NCBI GenBank assembly: GCA_036785325.1
Contig: JAXIVH010000008.1
Coordinates: 10,480,965-10,544,964, forward strand
Source of the DNA: Urophycis tenuis
Taxonomy: Eukaryota; Chordata; Actinopteri; Gadiformes; Phycidae
DNA length: 64,000 bases
Direction of reading: 5' to 3'
Shown here piece by piece: positions 1 through 13,420 of the stretch. The position numbers and the translations under genes were made by a program. Below the pieces are notes generated by a model that did not search any database, had not been told where the DNA came from, and worked only from the letters and a program-made list of their open reading frames with translations. The stretch's first letter is position 1; the number at the start of each line of letters is the position of its first letter.

Positions 1-2450
1 GGGAGACTATCCACAGAACCCCTATAGGTAGAGAGAGGGGAGCAAGTGAATCTTATCTTCCATGGCTGTTGTAGTTGCAGGGGTGATATGACGACAGCTA
101 TAAGTAGCCTGGTGGTCAATGCAGGGGTGGGATACCACAACCTGGAAAGTGAGCAGAAAGTGGTCAGATAAAGCTGAGGTATAGGGTGAGAAAACCACGT
201 CTGAAATATCCAAAGTACATTTTTGACATTGTCCAGATGTAAATCAGTTATGATTTTTGCGCACCCCCTCTCACAGTGTAGGTGTGTTAGGCAGTTGGTG
301 ATCCATTGAAATCCATTTTATTCCAAACAAATATTTAGCAGGTCCCATAGCTGTATCTTTCTTTGGTCCAACATATGTTAGTGCATACAAAGTGCAATGA
401 AACTGTGATTAAGTGAGTGTTGGAGCAATTGATTAATTGGAAAGGGTTGGTGTGCCTCAGTGATTGAAGGACAATAATTGAGGTATGTCAGGTATGACAA
501 ATGTCATGGTTTACACATGAGTGAATCAAAATGGGTTGCACCATACCGGTAGTTATTTTATTGCAATTATTTGTTAGTCAATATTCCCAACATCCCCTAA
601 GCAGGTTTAAAAGGTGGCAGTTTAAAAAAATTAAATTAGCGAAAAAGAAAATAACAGCACAGCCTGTTTTGAGAGTTTTGAGAAGGTTGAAATACAAGAG
701 ATACAATATTTGTTAGCAACGCTGTTACTGAAAAGCCACCAGCAACCGCAAGCTCACATTTGTAAACAGGAAAGGGTTCCACTCTATTCTGACTGACCCA
801 TGTTTTTCGACCTTTGATTGGTGCCTGGACTAACCCCTGATATCCTTGTGTACATTATTCTGATTGTACAGATTTTCTACTCCCAAACCTTTCATCAACC
901 AAAGAAACTATAAGATTGAATTCCACACTCCGGCGGCCGGCACAGGATGGAACCTGTGCCGGCTCACACCAAATTGCAATGGTCTTTCAGCAGGTTTTAA
1001 AGATGATCTACCTGAAAGGAACAAGGTATTTTATATACACACAAATGGTTGAGAGTAGAGTTGACAGGCACCAGCAGCAACTTTGCTCACACAACATGAA
1101 TCTGGTCACAGTTGGATTACTTTCTGCCGAATTCAGCGATACCACTCAATCCCACTTCTGATAATGCTCAATAATAAGGCTAATGGTGAGCAATGTCCGT
1201 TTCCCCTCCATGTCCCCCAGTCTACAGTCAGTAACCATCATCACTTCATTTAAAAAATAAACAGTTCAAGACCTATGCTTTCATCAATTCAGGGGCTGAG
1301 GCTAATTGATGCCGCACAGGGTCATAAATGTAGAAACTCCACTATTCCAGTCTCGAAACCCTGCCAAGCCATTACCCTTGACGGAGGAGCCTTTTGAATG
1401 GTTTCTCAGCCCACTCTCCCTTTGTAACGCTGCATCTCTGGCAACCGCAGAGATTCTCTGCTCCTTATCAGTTCACTGCATGTCCCAGGTATTTTGGGTC
1501 GACCCTAGTTGTCATCCATAACCCCTCCATTCACTGGTCAAGTAGCAAGATTACTATCCTTACTAACTCTAACTAAGTCTTGCTAATTGTTTGAGTTTGG
1601 CTCAACCTGCTCTCTCCTCATCTGTCGCCTCTGGCAATCACCAATGTTTCACCAGTCCTGTGTCGTTCTTTTGCTACATACAATACTCTCCACCCTCAAC
1701 ATTCAGAGGGATCCTGCACCCTGACCCCGGTAATTCAGCCTGCTCCCAAGTCCTCCAACATTGTCTTCCTGCATCAACAATTCTGGTGGCTGTCTATGAT
1801 GAAAGATGTCCACTCTTTTGTCTATGCTGGCCCGGTTTGTGCCAGGAAGAAGACAAGATGTCTCGTTAGCCCCCATCTGGTCTTCTCCTCTCCTTGTCCT
1901 GCACCGACTGTGGTCCCACATCTCGCATCTCACATTTGTCACCAGACTTCCCTATATTATGAGAAAACTAACTAATCCCAAAAATTGGTACCATAATTCA
2001 TTGGACCATTCCCCATTGTTAAAAACATAAATCGCTATCGCTCTGCCCACTATCGCTTCACCCAACTTCATCCTACTTTCCTCTCCCAAGTCAAATCAGT
2101 TGCTACCAGCCCTGTCGCCCACTCAATAGCTCCAGTCCCTATGCGCCTCATTCCATTTCATATTTATTATTAGTTTCAGTATATGGTAAAACCCAGATCG
2201 TGCCACAGTCTAGTCCTTAATCATAAGCACCAACTTCATATTATAACGCAATCAAAACATCAACATCTGAATAAAATAATGTTAATTTATACACCACTGT
2301 GTCATGTATTGAATAAATGATGCAAGTTAATAACCAACAATATTAGTAGGACTAGTTTTTTACAGTCTATTAAGTACTGTATAATCAATAACCACTTAAT
2401 TAACTGAGTAATGCTGAACATTATGCTTAATGCAAAATCCAAGCATTGTC
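1..2450. other. upstream flank, no gene seen
   Basis: Unique, mostly AT-rich sequence upstream of ptprg. Open frames are short, have no recognisable domain and look like chance. A perfect hairpin lies at 936-963 and is listed separately. I see no exon with convincing splice sites. Confidence 0.5.
936..963. repeat. perfect hairpin, 11-bp arms, 6-nt loop
   Basis: GCCGGCACAGG (936-946) is followed by ATGGAA and then its exact reverse complement CCTGTGCCGGC (953-963). It is GC-rich within AT-rich surroundings. One of several short perfect inverted repeats in the window. Confidence 0.8.
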
Positions 2451-2457
2451 TGGGCAA

Positions 2458-2590
2458 TGATGGTCTAATATAGGGGCATATGGTCTATTCTGGGGGTTGA
2501 TGGTCTAATCTGGAGATGAAGATCTGATTGGGGGAGCAATGATTATCGGATCTAGGAGGCGATGGTCTAATTTGAAAGATGATGATCTTT
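2458..2590. repeat. degenerate minisatellite, GATGGTCTAAT motif
   Basis: The motif GATGGTCTAAT, or variants such as CATATGGTCTATT and GAAGATCTGATT, recurs about every 22-28 bp and is usually followed by a G-rich stretch (CTGGGGG). At least five diverged copies can be read. It looks like an old tandem array that has drifted. Confidence 0.55.
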
Positions 2591-2599
2591 GCACACACA

Positions 2600-3700
2600 T
2601 AACCTGAAATTATGAAAGACAAAACATACCTCCTGTAGTTGCTTGCTTGTTTTACTTGCTTGTTTCATCCTCTATTTAGGACAGTTCTGCCTTCAACACT
2701 TTCTCATTAGGGTTTCAATGCCGTCATCATAATTGTCTTTTGACACTACCCTCTTAAATTAGCACACCTTCACTGATGGTGGCAGATGGGCCTGGGAGAG
2801 CAGAAGGCACTAGTCATTTACCCAGTTCAGGTTCAGCCACAGCGGCTAATTGGTCTGGCTGGCTGTCTACCTCATCTGTATCTGGGATGAGCAGGCTCTG
2901 TCACAGGGGTTGAGAGTGGCCGTGTATGCCTACAATTCTCCCCTCCCTCAAAACCAATTACAAGTGGTGAATCCTCTCCCAGAACATCCAGCTCCATGGT
3001 GGAGTAAGGCTGAACTTCAGGTCTTGGTCTTTAACCTTTTAGGAATGATCCTCCATGGCCAGGCATCTTACGTCACTCCACTTTTTCTTGACCTCCCTGG
3101 CCTCGCTTACTTCCACCCCTTTGTAATTTGTTGCCATTTGTCTCGTGGTCGACGGTTAGTTTTACCGTTGTTGATGGGGACTGTGTGAGACTTGTCTCAT
3201 AAGGTTTTGTTTTCGCTGACTAAGCAAATTAATACCACAATTTATTGGCATGTAAAAGGTAGTTTTCCTTGCTTGTTTTTCATGGTTAGTCGTTGGTTAA
3301 GTTAGAGCTAGTGCTCGAACTCTGGGTGGGCTGCAGTGGGTAGACTCTGACTTGCTCCAACCCAGTGAAACAGTGGCTGAAGCAATAATGATAATAATGA
3401 TAATTGAACGTGAGAGAGAAAAAGTTGTCCACAGTGGTTTTAACAATTATCCACTTGAAGCGTGAAAGGATATGTGTGTGAAAAGATAAATGTGAATGTG
3501 TTTATGGAAAACTATTTTGGTTTAAATCAGTGTGCTCGATCAACAAATGTGATATCTGCCCAACAGTCTGCAACTCAAAATTATTCTAAGTGATACAAGT
3601 ACAACAAAACATACCGTAATTTCCTGCTGTCCCATGCGATGCCCTCAAGCTAGTTGACTTCCGTGTTTACATTGTAGCTTCTTGTTGATTCCTTACAACT
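2600..3700. other. upstream flank, no gene seen
   Basis: Unique sequence. The longest frame (2850-3188, +) has no domain I recognise, no clear splice context and ordinary non-coding composition, so it is not called a gene. Confidence 0.4.
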
Positions 3701-3704
3701 TCCA

Positions 3705-4180
3705 TTGAGAATTCTTTCAAACATTATCTTCAAAACTACCTCCCATACCATAGTTCATAGTACTGTTTATACCGTTCATAGTACTGTTTATACTTTTTAT
3801 ACACTGTTTAAAACTGTTTATACTGTCCATACTGTTCATAACATCCATACTGTTCATTTATTTATTACTATTACTATCATTACCCCCATAATGCACCTCT
3901 TACTGTTTACTGTTTACCGTTTACTGTTACTGTTCTCAATTTGCACATTTTACTATTTACTGTTTATTGCACTCGCGACCACCTTAGTATTTTTATTTTT
4001 TATTTTTATTCTTCTTCTTATTATTTTTTTATACTTATATTTTTATATATTTATATTTATATTGCATGCTGTCTTGCACCAGGGATTGAGGGAAACGGCA
4101 TTTCGGTTCTTGTGTATGGCCTGTACATTCATGAAAACTGACAATAAAGTTTACTTGAATCTTGAACTTGAATCTTGAAT
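3705..4180 (+). mobile_element. probable retroposon 3' end with CTTGAAT tail
   Basis: A stretch of diverged TACTGTTTA-type repeats leads into a unique segment with GGGAAACGGCATTTCGGTT, then GACAATAAAG, and ends in a short tandem tail of the form CTTGAAT/CTTGAA. A unique body ending in AATAAA plus a short 3' tandem tail is the usual form of fish LINE/SINE 3' ends. I recognise the type but cannot name the family. No target-site duplication was found. Confidence 0.4.
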
Positions 4181-4189
4181 ATTGTTACC

Positions 4190-6592
<2,403 letters not shown>

Positions 6593-7060
6593 CATCCTCG
6601 CTTTTCTCTCTAGACTGTTTTAAAGTCTCTGCCAGACTTCGGCTCACACGCTACTTCCTGGATGGAGGAATGGAAAGCTTCCAGCGCCTCTTCAACTGTC
6701 CCCTCTCTGTTTACCCGAGAGCCGTGGCCACTGCAGCAGCGAAGAGTCGCGTGACCGTTACCACTCGTCTCACGTCCAAACCTCCCTGCTGAGAGCGACC
6801 CGATACATGCTTCGAGACCACCTATCGAATTATCATGTTTGCTTTCGGGAATATCAAGGAGCTGTGCGGCTGGAGATTCTGACAAGGAAAGACTCTTTTT
6901 TTTTTTTTGCTCCAGTCTTCAACTCTAAAATTATTCACTCCACAGTCGCCGTGCCTGTTTAAAGCTGTCACTTGCGCTGCTTTTACGCAGCAGGCGACGA
7001 TTATTGAATCCAAAGGATACCTAACAGTTGTCCGTTATTGCCATCGATGAGCGTATTACC
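6593..7060 (+). promoter_or_regulatory. ptprg: ptprg 5' UTR / proximal promoter region
   Basis: The segment between the CT array and the ptprg start codon is comparatively rich in CpG and has no coding exon in frame. It is inferred to hold the transcription start and 5' UTR because exon 1 follows without a splice acceptor near the ATG. No TATA box or initiator can be fixed by eye. A T-run lies at about 6895-6908. Confidence 0.4.
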
Positions 7061-7106
7061 ATGTGGAGGCTACTGCAATCGCGTTGCTGGTGGATTTTCC
7101 CCCTGA
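7047..7106 (+). other. upstream ORF overlapping the ptprg start
   Basis: An ATG at 7047 opens a 20-codon frame ending in TGA at 7104-7106. It is out of frame with, and overlaps, the ptprg ATG at 7061. Its context (T at -3, A at +4) is weaker than that of the main ATG (A at -3, TTACCATGT). Translation would depend on the transcript starting upstream. Confidence 0.45.
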
Positions 7107-7148
7107 TATTCTCAGCGTTCCTTCTTTTTGGGGCCGACTGTCACCCTG
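7061..7148 (+). CDS. ptprg: ptprg coding exon 1: signal peptide of receptor tyrosine phosphatase gamma
   Basis: Encodes 29 codons plus one base and ends at a consensus donor (CCCTG|GTAAGT, GT at 7149-7150), intron phase 1. The product begins MWRLLQSRCWWIF and continues through a hydrophobic run to a Cys-His-Pro end. This follows the known PTPRG N terminus, which has an Arg-Leu-Leu, then Cys-Trp-Trp-Ile, a hydrophobic core and Cys near the end of exon 1. PTPRG is a single-pass membrane phosphatase with an extracellular carbonic-anhydrase-like domain, an FNIII repeat and two cytoplasmic phosphatase domains; this exon targets it to the secretory route. ATG 7061 is chosen because homology starts there and A is at -3. 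The later exon at 62871 on the same strand, with matching phase, supports the call. The teleost paralogue cannot be decided. Confidence 0.82.
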
Positions 7149-8327
7149 GTAAGTTTTTTTTAGCACCAAATCGCTCGTCCCATGTGTATGTAGGTTTAAT
7201 AAGACCTTCATTAGCGAATAAGGATATTATGCCATTTGGCGAACGAAACTTCGTTGACTTACGCTATGCCTCGTCTGGGTTTCTTTTACATAATTACATG
7301 AATTCAGGGACACAGGGGAAAAAACAACCGTCCACACGTACAGTTTAAAATGTTCAATTGCTGAGATTACGGTAATAACCATAATCCATTTGCTGGTTCC
7401 CACTGCGCCCGAAATGATCCATGTTCACGTCCTGCGTTCTGAAACTCTGCCCCCAAAAGATCTCTGTTCCACATCTGCCTTTTAACCCTTTAAACCACCA
7501 CCGAATACACGCAGAATAGGACGAGTCGGCTTTAGGCAAAGCGTTCTGATTGTGTTGCGTGTGTCCAGGACTGAAGTGACTTCAAGCAGCGGCAGACCTG
7601 TGGTCCAAAGCTGCCTTTGGGTTGAAACGACGCGTCCCCTTGTGTCCCGTTCCCCTAATATTTTGTCGATGTTAGACAACCGAAGGTTTTTTTTTTGTTC
7701 AAACTCTGAGCAGTTGCTATATTCTGAAACACGTCCTATGGACTGTCAACTATTTGGCGCTAAAGCCTTTTACGCAGATATTCCAGTGGGCTGAATCTCC
7801 CCTCGACGACGTGGACATTTATCATGTTAACTTGATTCAACATATCTCTGCACAAGACCACCATCTGTGAGGCTAAATAGCACGGGTGGTGTTGGACACG
7901 TTCAGATGTGGTTCTATTTTGACTTTACCATTTGGAAAAAAACGGAAATAATACAATTTGAATCATGAAAATAATTACACTTTCCTTTACGATTTAGTTT
8001 AATCAGTTCAAGACATTTGACCTTGACCCAAATTACATGCAATATCGGCAAACGAAATTGAGCTTTGGTATGTTCAACCAATGATCAATTATTTGATTAA
8101 TGATCAGTGATCTCCCAGTTCTTATGCCCGCCTCTGTGTGCAGGCATTGACAGTGGCAAGGCAACCTGTGTGCCATTTACATTATGCATTGTTCGTCTTA
8201 ATAATGCAACTTATACACCCTAATCCTATGAAGCCACCTTGTTCAACAAATTGCATCATGAAGCCCTTCATAGTAGAGTACATGTCATGACTCCAATCCT
8301 CTTGTGTCTCTGAATATTTGTGTGTAC

Positions 8328-8398
<71 letters not shown>

Positions 8399-9470
8399 TT
8401 TGTGTGTACTGGCGAAAATACAGGTATCATTGACACTGTGACCCATGATGCAGTAGCAACTGTTAAGTTGGACATAACCCTCAGTATTTTAACAAGATGA
8501 ACATTGAATGAGATCATCTCACATAGGTTTTTCACCAAGAATAATCTTGACACTGTTCTGTTAATATTCCACCTGGGCGCAAATGCAGAGAGGGGTACTT
8601 AACAGTGGAGAATGGAGACCAGCAGTGAGAGAAATGCAGAGATGGATGGTTGAATCAATCGGCTTTCCTTGACACACCCGTCTCGTGGCAACATGTATAC
8701 ACACTGAGATTGCTTTCAGTGCCGTGATAAATATCTAGTTAAGTGGTTCATTGTTAAAGGGAGGAACGGTGTGCATGAAGAAGCATTGCCTCCGCCACAA
8801 CGTGTCTCTCTGGGAGAAATGTGTTGGAAGAGGATTTGCTCTCCGTGCTTTGTCTTTCATTCCTCCACTGCATTGGGCCGGCGGTACCACCAGCGTTTGG
8901 GTGGTAGATTCATATGGTGATGAATATCACACACACACACACACACACATACAAAGTAACAAATAAACACCATTGCACTAAGCTACTAGCGATCTACCAC
9001 TGGCCAATCCACCATTTGCCGAATGTACTGCATATGTTGAAGGATATCTTGACACAAGTCAATAATTCAGTCGTAACTGAGTTATGAGTTGTGTTGTATT
9101 GTCAACGTGATTCTCTCATCACAATGCAGTTTTGTGTTTTGAATGAGGTTGCCAAACGTCAGGTGTGATACGAGGTCCCATTATATACTTCAGAGATGTG
9201 GACATTTAGGAATTCTGGCCTCTGTACGGTGAAAACAAATCTGTTGTTTTTCATCGTCATGATATTTTTCCCCATGTAGCTCACCCCGTAGTTTTTGTTT
9301 TTGCAAACCTTGCATTTACCTTTTAGTGTTTTTTATTTTAGCGGCACGCAGCATCACATCCAACCCCCAATGGGTGAGCTTGGTGTCTTCACCGGGAACA
9401 GCCAGCCCCCGTGTGTTCACACACTGTGATCGTCTCGCGGGGTGGTGATAACCTCATCGATGGGGGTGTA
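7149..9470 (+). other. intron start, unique sequence with TG/CA tracts
   Basis: No exon recognised. It holds a pure (TG)n tract at about 8329-8396 and a short (CA)n at about 8929-8949; otherwise it is unique AT-rich sequence. Regulatory elements close to a first exon are common, but none is identifiable here. Confidence 0.5.
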
Positions 9471-9493
9471 GGGGGGGGGGGGGGGGGGGGGGG
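9471..9493. repeat. poly-G run (23)
   Basis: An uninterrupted run of 23 G immediately upstream of a perfect hairpin. Long poly-G is uncommon in vertebrate DNA, but this window holds 21 G/C runs of 14 or more. Confidence 0.9.
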
Positions 9494-9500
9494 TCATACG

Positions 9501-9541
9501 CCACACTGGTCATACGCCTCTCTCCCGTATGACCAGTGTGG
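9501..9541. repeat. perfect hairpin, 15-bp arms, 11-nt loop
   Basis: CCACACTGGTCATAC (9501-9515) pairs exactly with GTATGACCAGTGTGG (9527-9541). The words TCATACGCC and GCCTCTCT/AGAGAGGC recur around it, suggesting local rearrangement. Confidence 0.85.
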
Positions 9542-9599
9542 CTCGTACCGCTACCACCTCACGGCTACGGCTGGCAGAGAGGCGTCTGTGCAAAGCATC

Positions 9600-9669
9600 T
9601 GTTGTTATGTGTGTGTGTGTGTGTATGTACATGTATATGTGTGTGCATATGTGTATGAATATACATACT

Positions 9670-9703
<34 letters not shown>
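9600..9703. repeat. TG / TA compound microsatellite
   Basis: TG-rich sequence with TATG interruptions runs into a (TA)n tract at about 9676-9702. Confidence 0.85.
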
Positions 9704-9704
<1 letters not shown>

Positions 9705-9991
9705 CATTTATAGAATTTCTGACGGTGTCAGTGGACACATGCGCTGCGTCACAATGATTTTCTCCATCACCTGCGAGACAAACAGAGAGTACACAGAATA
9801 CCGTACATACACACACGCATCACAAGCACCAACGGAACAGAATAGTAGTCTAAGATAGGAGGAGGAGGTGGATAACATGGCATTAAGGGGAGGCAAAAAA
9901 ACAACCCACACAGAAGACGGACTACGAAGAGAAGTTTGGGGCAGCAGTCTGTCGCGTGCTTTGATGGGGCGTTGGGGTGTGTGTGTGTGGA

Positions 9992-10016
9992 GGGGGGGGG
10001 GGGGGGGGGGGGGGGG
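9992..10016. repeat. poly-G run (25)
   Basis: 25 consecutive G following a short TG tract. A T-run of about 25 lies nearby at 10274-10298. The long frames here are translations of these tracts. Confidence 0.9.
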
Positions 10017-10437
10017 CGAGGGAACGGGCTCCATCGCTCTCTGACTGTCAGGGAGAAGAAGAAAAAAAAAAGCAAACAAAACAAAAGCTGAACGTTTGTC
10101 ATAATCTCGCAAGCGCCTGAGCCAGCACATCTCCCACGACCCACTTCGTGGTGCCCTGTCTCGGCGTTTTACCAACCCTCCCCGCACTCCCCGGGCGCCC
10201 CGCGTGAAGGCGGGTGTACGCTGTGGGTGTGTGCATTCACGCATTGGCGCTCGTGGACACACAGCTGCACCCGTTTTTTTTTTTTTTTTTTTTTTTTTCC
10301 GCAGCGCGTTCTGTACAAGTTCGCTAAGCAAATGAGACATTTTGCATTTGCTATCCATTCTGAGCAAGCCCCCAGAGTCTTTATCTGCACTTCTGTAAGT
10401 CTTTTGTCATAGCGATAGGTGAAGGTTGACATTTAAG

Positions 10438-10439
<2 letters not shown>

Positions 10440-10477
<38 letters not shown>

Positions 10478-10830
10478 CTGTGTGCGTGGGTGTATGTGGG
10501 AGGAAGGGGGCGTCGTGATTGGATATACTTGGCGGTCCTCTGTGCCAACATTATCATTGTCATCATCTCGGAGCACACCGGCTATTATCTGGCCTCTGCA
10601 GTGGCCAGGAATCTCAGATATCAGCCAGGTCACTTTATCAGTCAGCCTCCCTGTCATCGCCATCCCTGCTCCCCATAATAGATTGATTAAAAGATTGTGT
10701 TTGTGTGTGTGTGTGTATGTGTGTGTGTGTGTGCGCGCGCGTGGGCATGTGTGTCTCAGGGAACATGGTGGCGACGCCTGGGTGGTGGGGTTGGGGGTGG
10801 GGGGGGATAAAGGGTGTGGAGATCAGTGTC
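10440..10830. repeat. TG-rich and G-rich simple repeats
   Basis: (TG)n at about 10440-10473, a second TG/CG tract at about 10697-10745 and a G-rich stretch near 10785-10806, separated by unique sequence. No coding signal. Confidence 0.8.
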
Positions 10831-11409
10831 AGAGACTTGTCTGTGTAGGATGCCATTTTGAAGCCTAATTGTTGCCTGGCGATTACAAAGGGAAAGGGGA
10901 GGGGCCCGAGAATAGGCAGGAGGAGAGGTTAGCAGCCGAGAGAAACAGCCCACAACTGTGGTTCTATCGATTGCAGTCAGAAATAAAGCTGATAATAGCA
11001 AAAACTAGACAAAACAAGATAAATCCCTCTCATAAGGACAACAATGGCGATGGTGATAATATTAATATTGATATCAAATCCATGCCATTAATAATATCCA
11101 GCAAATGGAAAATTGTCGCTATTATGATCTTATTTCCTTTCATTTTTCAGATTTTTTTTTTCCTGCTCGGCCAAGCATACACATTAGGGTGTTTAATCAG
11201 TTTCCTATCCGTGCTCCATTCTTTGCAAAATGTATGCACCTAATAAGCTGCCAAATCCTTGCAAGCTGTAAATGGTGTATGTGCTGCGAAGATCCAGCGC
11301 AGCCTTGCCCTCTCTCCCTCGCGGTCTGCTGCTCCCTGACTTAATAGGCTGCCAAATATAAGAGTCACCCCCTGATCAACACCAGCGTTTTTAGCTCTTT
11401 GCTCTTTCT

Positions 11410-11660
11410 CTGGCTCTTTCCTCACTGTTCCAGTTCATTGTTTTAATTAAGTCTCCAGCCTCCAGCAGATTATTTGCATCAGGAAAGGCTTTTTTTTCTT
11501 CTTTTTTTTTTTTGAAAGGTGCTTGTTAAGGCCCAGTCAGCTCTTGGTGGAGCTGATTTTGCTCTATTTGTTTCTTTAACCTCTCATTATTCAGTTTGTC
11601 CATCAGGTATTTTTCCAGGGTAATATTTTGGCTGCCAGTGGGGGTTCATTCGAAGTTAAC
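11410..11660. promoter_or_regulatory. candidate conserved non-coding element
   Basis: Unique, repeat-free sequence with TTAATTAAG and an octamer ATTTGCAT (11472-11479, the POU site in reverse). The sequence is compositionally balanced and has no microsatellites, unlike its surroundings. This texture often marks conserved intronic enhancers near developmental genes. Conservation cannot be tested here. Confidence 0.28.
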
Positions 11661-11898
11661 CGTCAGGATTGCAAATGTCAAAGCAGCTTTGCAGTCAACC
11701 TAGCTTTGAGGAAGATAAAATTAATTCTATTATTTTAAATAGATAAAAATACAAATTCCAACAGATTAAAATGAAAATGAACTTTACTTAAAAGGTCTCA
11801 TCATATAGTCCCCAGCTCTACGAAATGACATTCAGTCTTTTCCATCTGAGCCATGGAGTGGGCGGAAACCTCTTCCATAGTTCATTTTTATATTAGAT

Positions 11899-12310
11899 AT
11901 GTCTATCTAGGGGCGGCACGGTGGTGCAGTGGTAAGCACTGTCGCCTCACAGCAAGAGGGTTCTGGGTTCGAATCCACCTGGGACCCGGGACCTTTCTGT
12001 GTGGAGTTTGCATGTTCTCCCCGTGCTTGCGTGGGTTCTCTCCGGGTACTCCGGCTTCCTCCCACAGACCAAAAACATGCAGGTTGGGGATTAGGTTAAT
12101 TGGTGTCTCTAAATTGACCATAGGTGTGAGTGTAAGTGTGAATGGTTGTTTGTCTATGTATGTTAGCCCTGTGATAGGCTGGCCACCTGTCCAGGGTGTA
12201 CCCCGCCTCTCGCCCGTTGCAGCTGGGATTGGCTCCAGCCCCCCCGCGACCCTCGTAGAGGATAAGCGGTCACGATAATGGATGGATGGATGGATGGATG
12301 TCTATCTAGG
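11899..12310 (+). mobile_element. tRNA-headed SINE-like fish repeat with (ATGG)n tail, 13-bp target duplication
   Basis: The body spans 11912-12297. It opens with GGGCGGCACGG, has an A-box-like TGGTGCAGTGG (11922-11932) and a B box GGTTCGAATCC (11966-11976), so its head looks like a tRNA-type pol III promoter. It ends in a tandem ATGG tail. The perfect duplication ATGTCTATCTAGG flanks it (11899-11911 and 12298-12310), proving insertion by target-primed reverse transcription. A second copy in the opposite direction lies at 61544-61913. This is a very common fish dispersed repeat, sometimes treated as the tail of an L2-type LINE; the exact family name is uncertain. The long frame through it is not a gene. 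Confidence 0.88.
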
Positions 12311-13060
12311 TCCAATTTAACTTTGTTTCACCTTTCCAAATGAGCACCTTGCACAAGCGCTTTTTTTTTCTCCATTTTATCAATAAAATTAGATAAGATA
12401 ACGTCTTTGTTTTGCCATTATTATTTTGTTTGCAATCATTTACGTTACGCTATGTTCTTCATTAATTCAGGTTCAAGCACCATAAATAGCACATTCCTAC
12501 GCTACAAACATTCGTACGTAGCGTCACTACTTTCACGCCATAGATGGGCGACCGCTACGATTACACAGGCTCAGCGCCTTTGGCCCTCACCTCTCTCCAC
12601 CTTCCGCACCGGCATGGAGGGTGCAGCAGCGTGGCCCCTGTGTTAAAACGGTCCCTGCAGGGACAGCCTGTCAGCTTCGACAGAGGCTTGCTAACTTAAC
12701 TGATGGCAGCGCTGGAACTGTGGATGGAGGTGAGGACGACGAGGTGAGAGGGGGGGGGAATTGAAGGGACACACTGATGTCTGTGTCAGTTGGGCTTAGA
12801 TTCCACAACAACTGCCTTCAGATTACAGACATCGCCGCAAGTGTCCGAGCGCCGTGCCGCTTCATTTCTCTCTTGTATCTCATCAAACGCTGGGTGGTTG
12901 TATGACTAAAACATGATTCAATTATGCAACGATATTTAATTTCCCCCGAGTGCTCTTCAAAAAAAAGTCCAGAAAAGGATAATTACAATGCAGTCTAAAT
13001 TATCACCTTTTGGTTGTATTTTGTCTTTTTGATGAAAATGGCATTCCCACACCTGCAGAG
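12311..13060. other. intronic unique sequence
   Basis: No exon or recognised element. It includes short G-rich stretches and a CpG-containing part around 12500-12700. Ordinary intron as far as can be seen. Confidence 0.4.
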
Positions 13061-13076
13061 GGGGGGGGGGGGGGGG
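13060..13076. repeat. poly-G run (17)
   Basis: Uninterrupted G run directly upstream of a candidate conserved non-coding stretch. Confidence 0.9.
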
Positions 13077-13089
13077 AGGGCGTACTTAG

Positions 13090-13420
13090 TTGTCTGTTTT
13101 ATAATGCATTTTGGTTAATTGAGCGCATGCATAAGGAGCATTAGCCGTTTCATTTATTAATGATGAAAGCAATTACAATTACAACACAAGCACAAATCTC
13201 AATATCCACCCCAGGATGCAAACTGAAACTTTCACTGCATCTGTGTCCTCTATTCAGATGATATTATAATGAATGCTCTTCATTAGCATTTGATGCAAAT
13301 TGACAGAATATTAGCAGATTAAGAACTGATAATATAGAGCTGAAGAATAATGTCTGATATTTGTGTTCAAGGAAAAGGTGTGAGTTGCCAGAGGGCCAAG
13401 TATGTAGAATTTGTGTCACC
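13090..13420. promoter_or_regulatory. candidate conserved non-coding element (homeodomain/POU-rich)
   Basis: Repeat-free and rich in TAAT/ATTA cores (GGTTAATTGAG, CATTTATTAATGATG, CTTCATTAGCATT), with an exact octamer ATGCAAAT at 13293-13300. Several TTAGCAT/GATGCAAAT-like sites lie within 60 bp. This clustering is typical of deeply conserved developmental enhancers. Evidence is composition and motif only. Confidence 0.35.

Noticed and set aside
2850..3188. 112-residue frame with hydrophobic stretches
   Set aside because: No recognised domain, splice sites or codon pattern; treated as chance.
11853..12278. 141-residue frame
   Set aside because: Lies wholly in the SINE-like repeat, and its counterpart appears in the second copy at 61567-61927.
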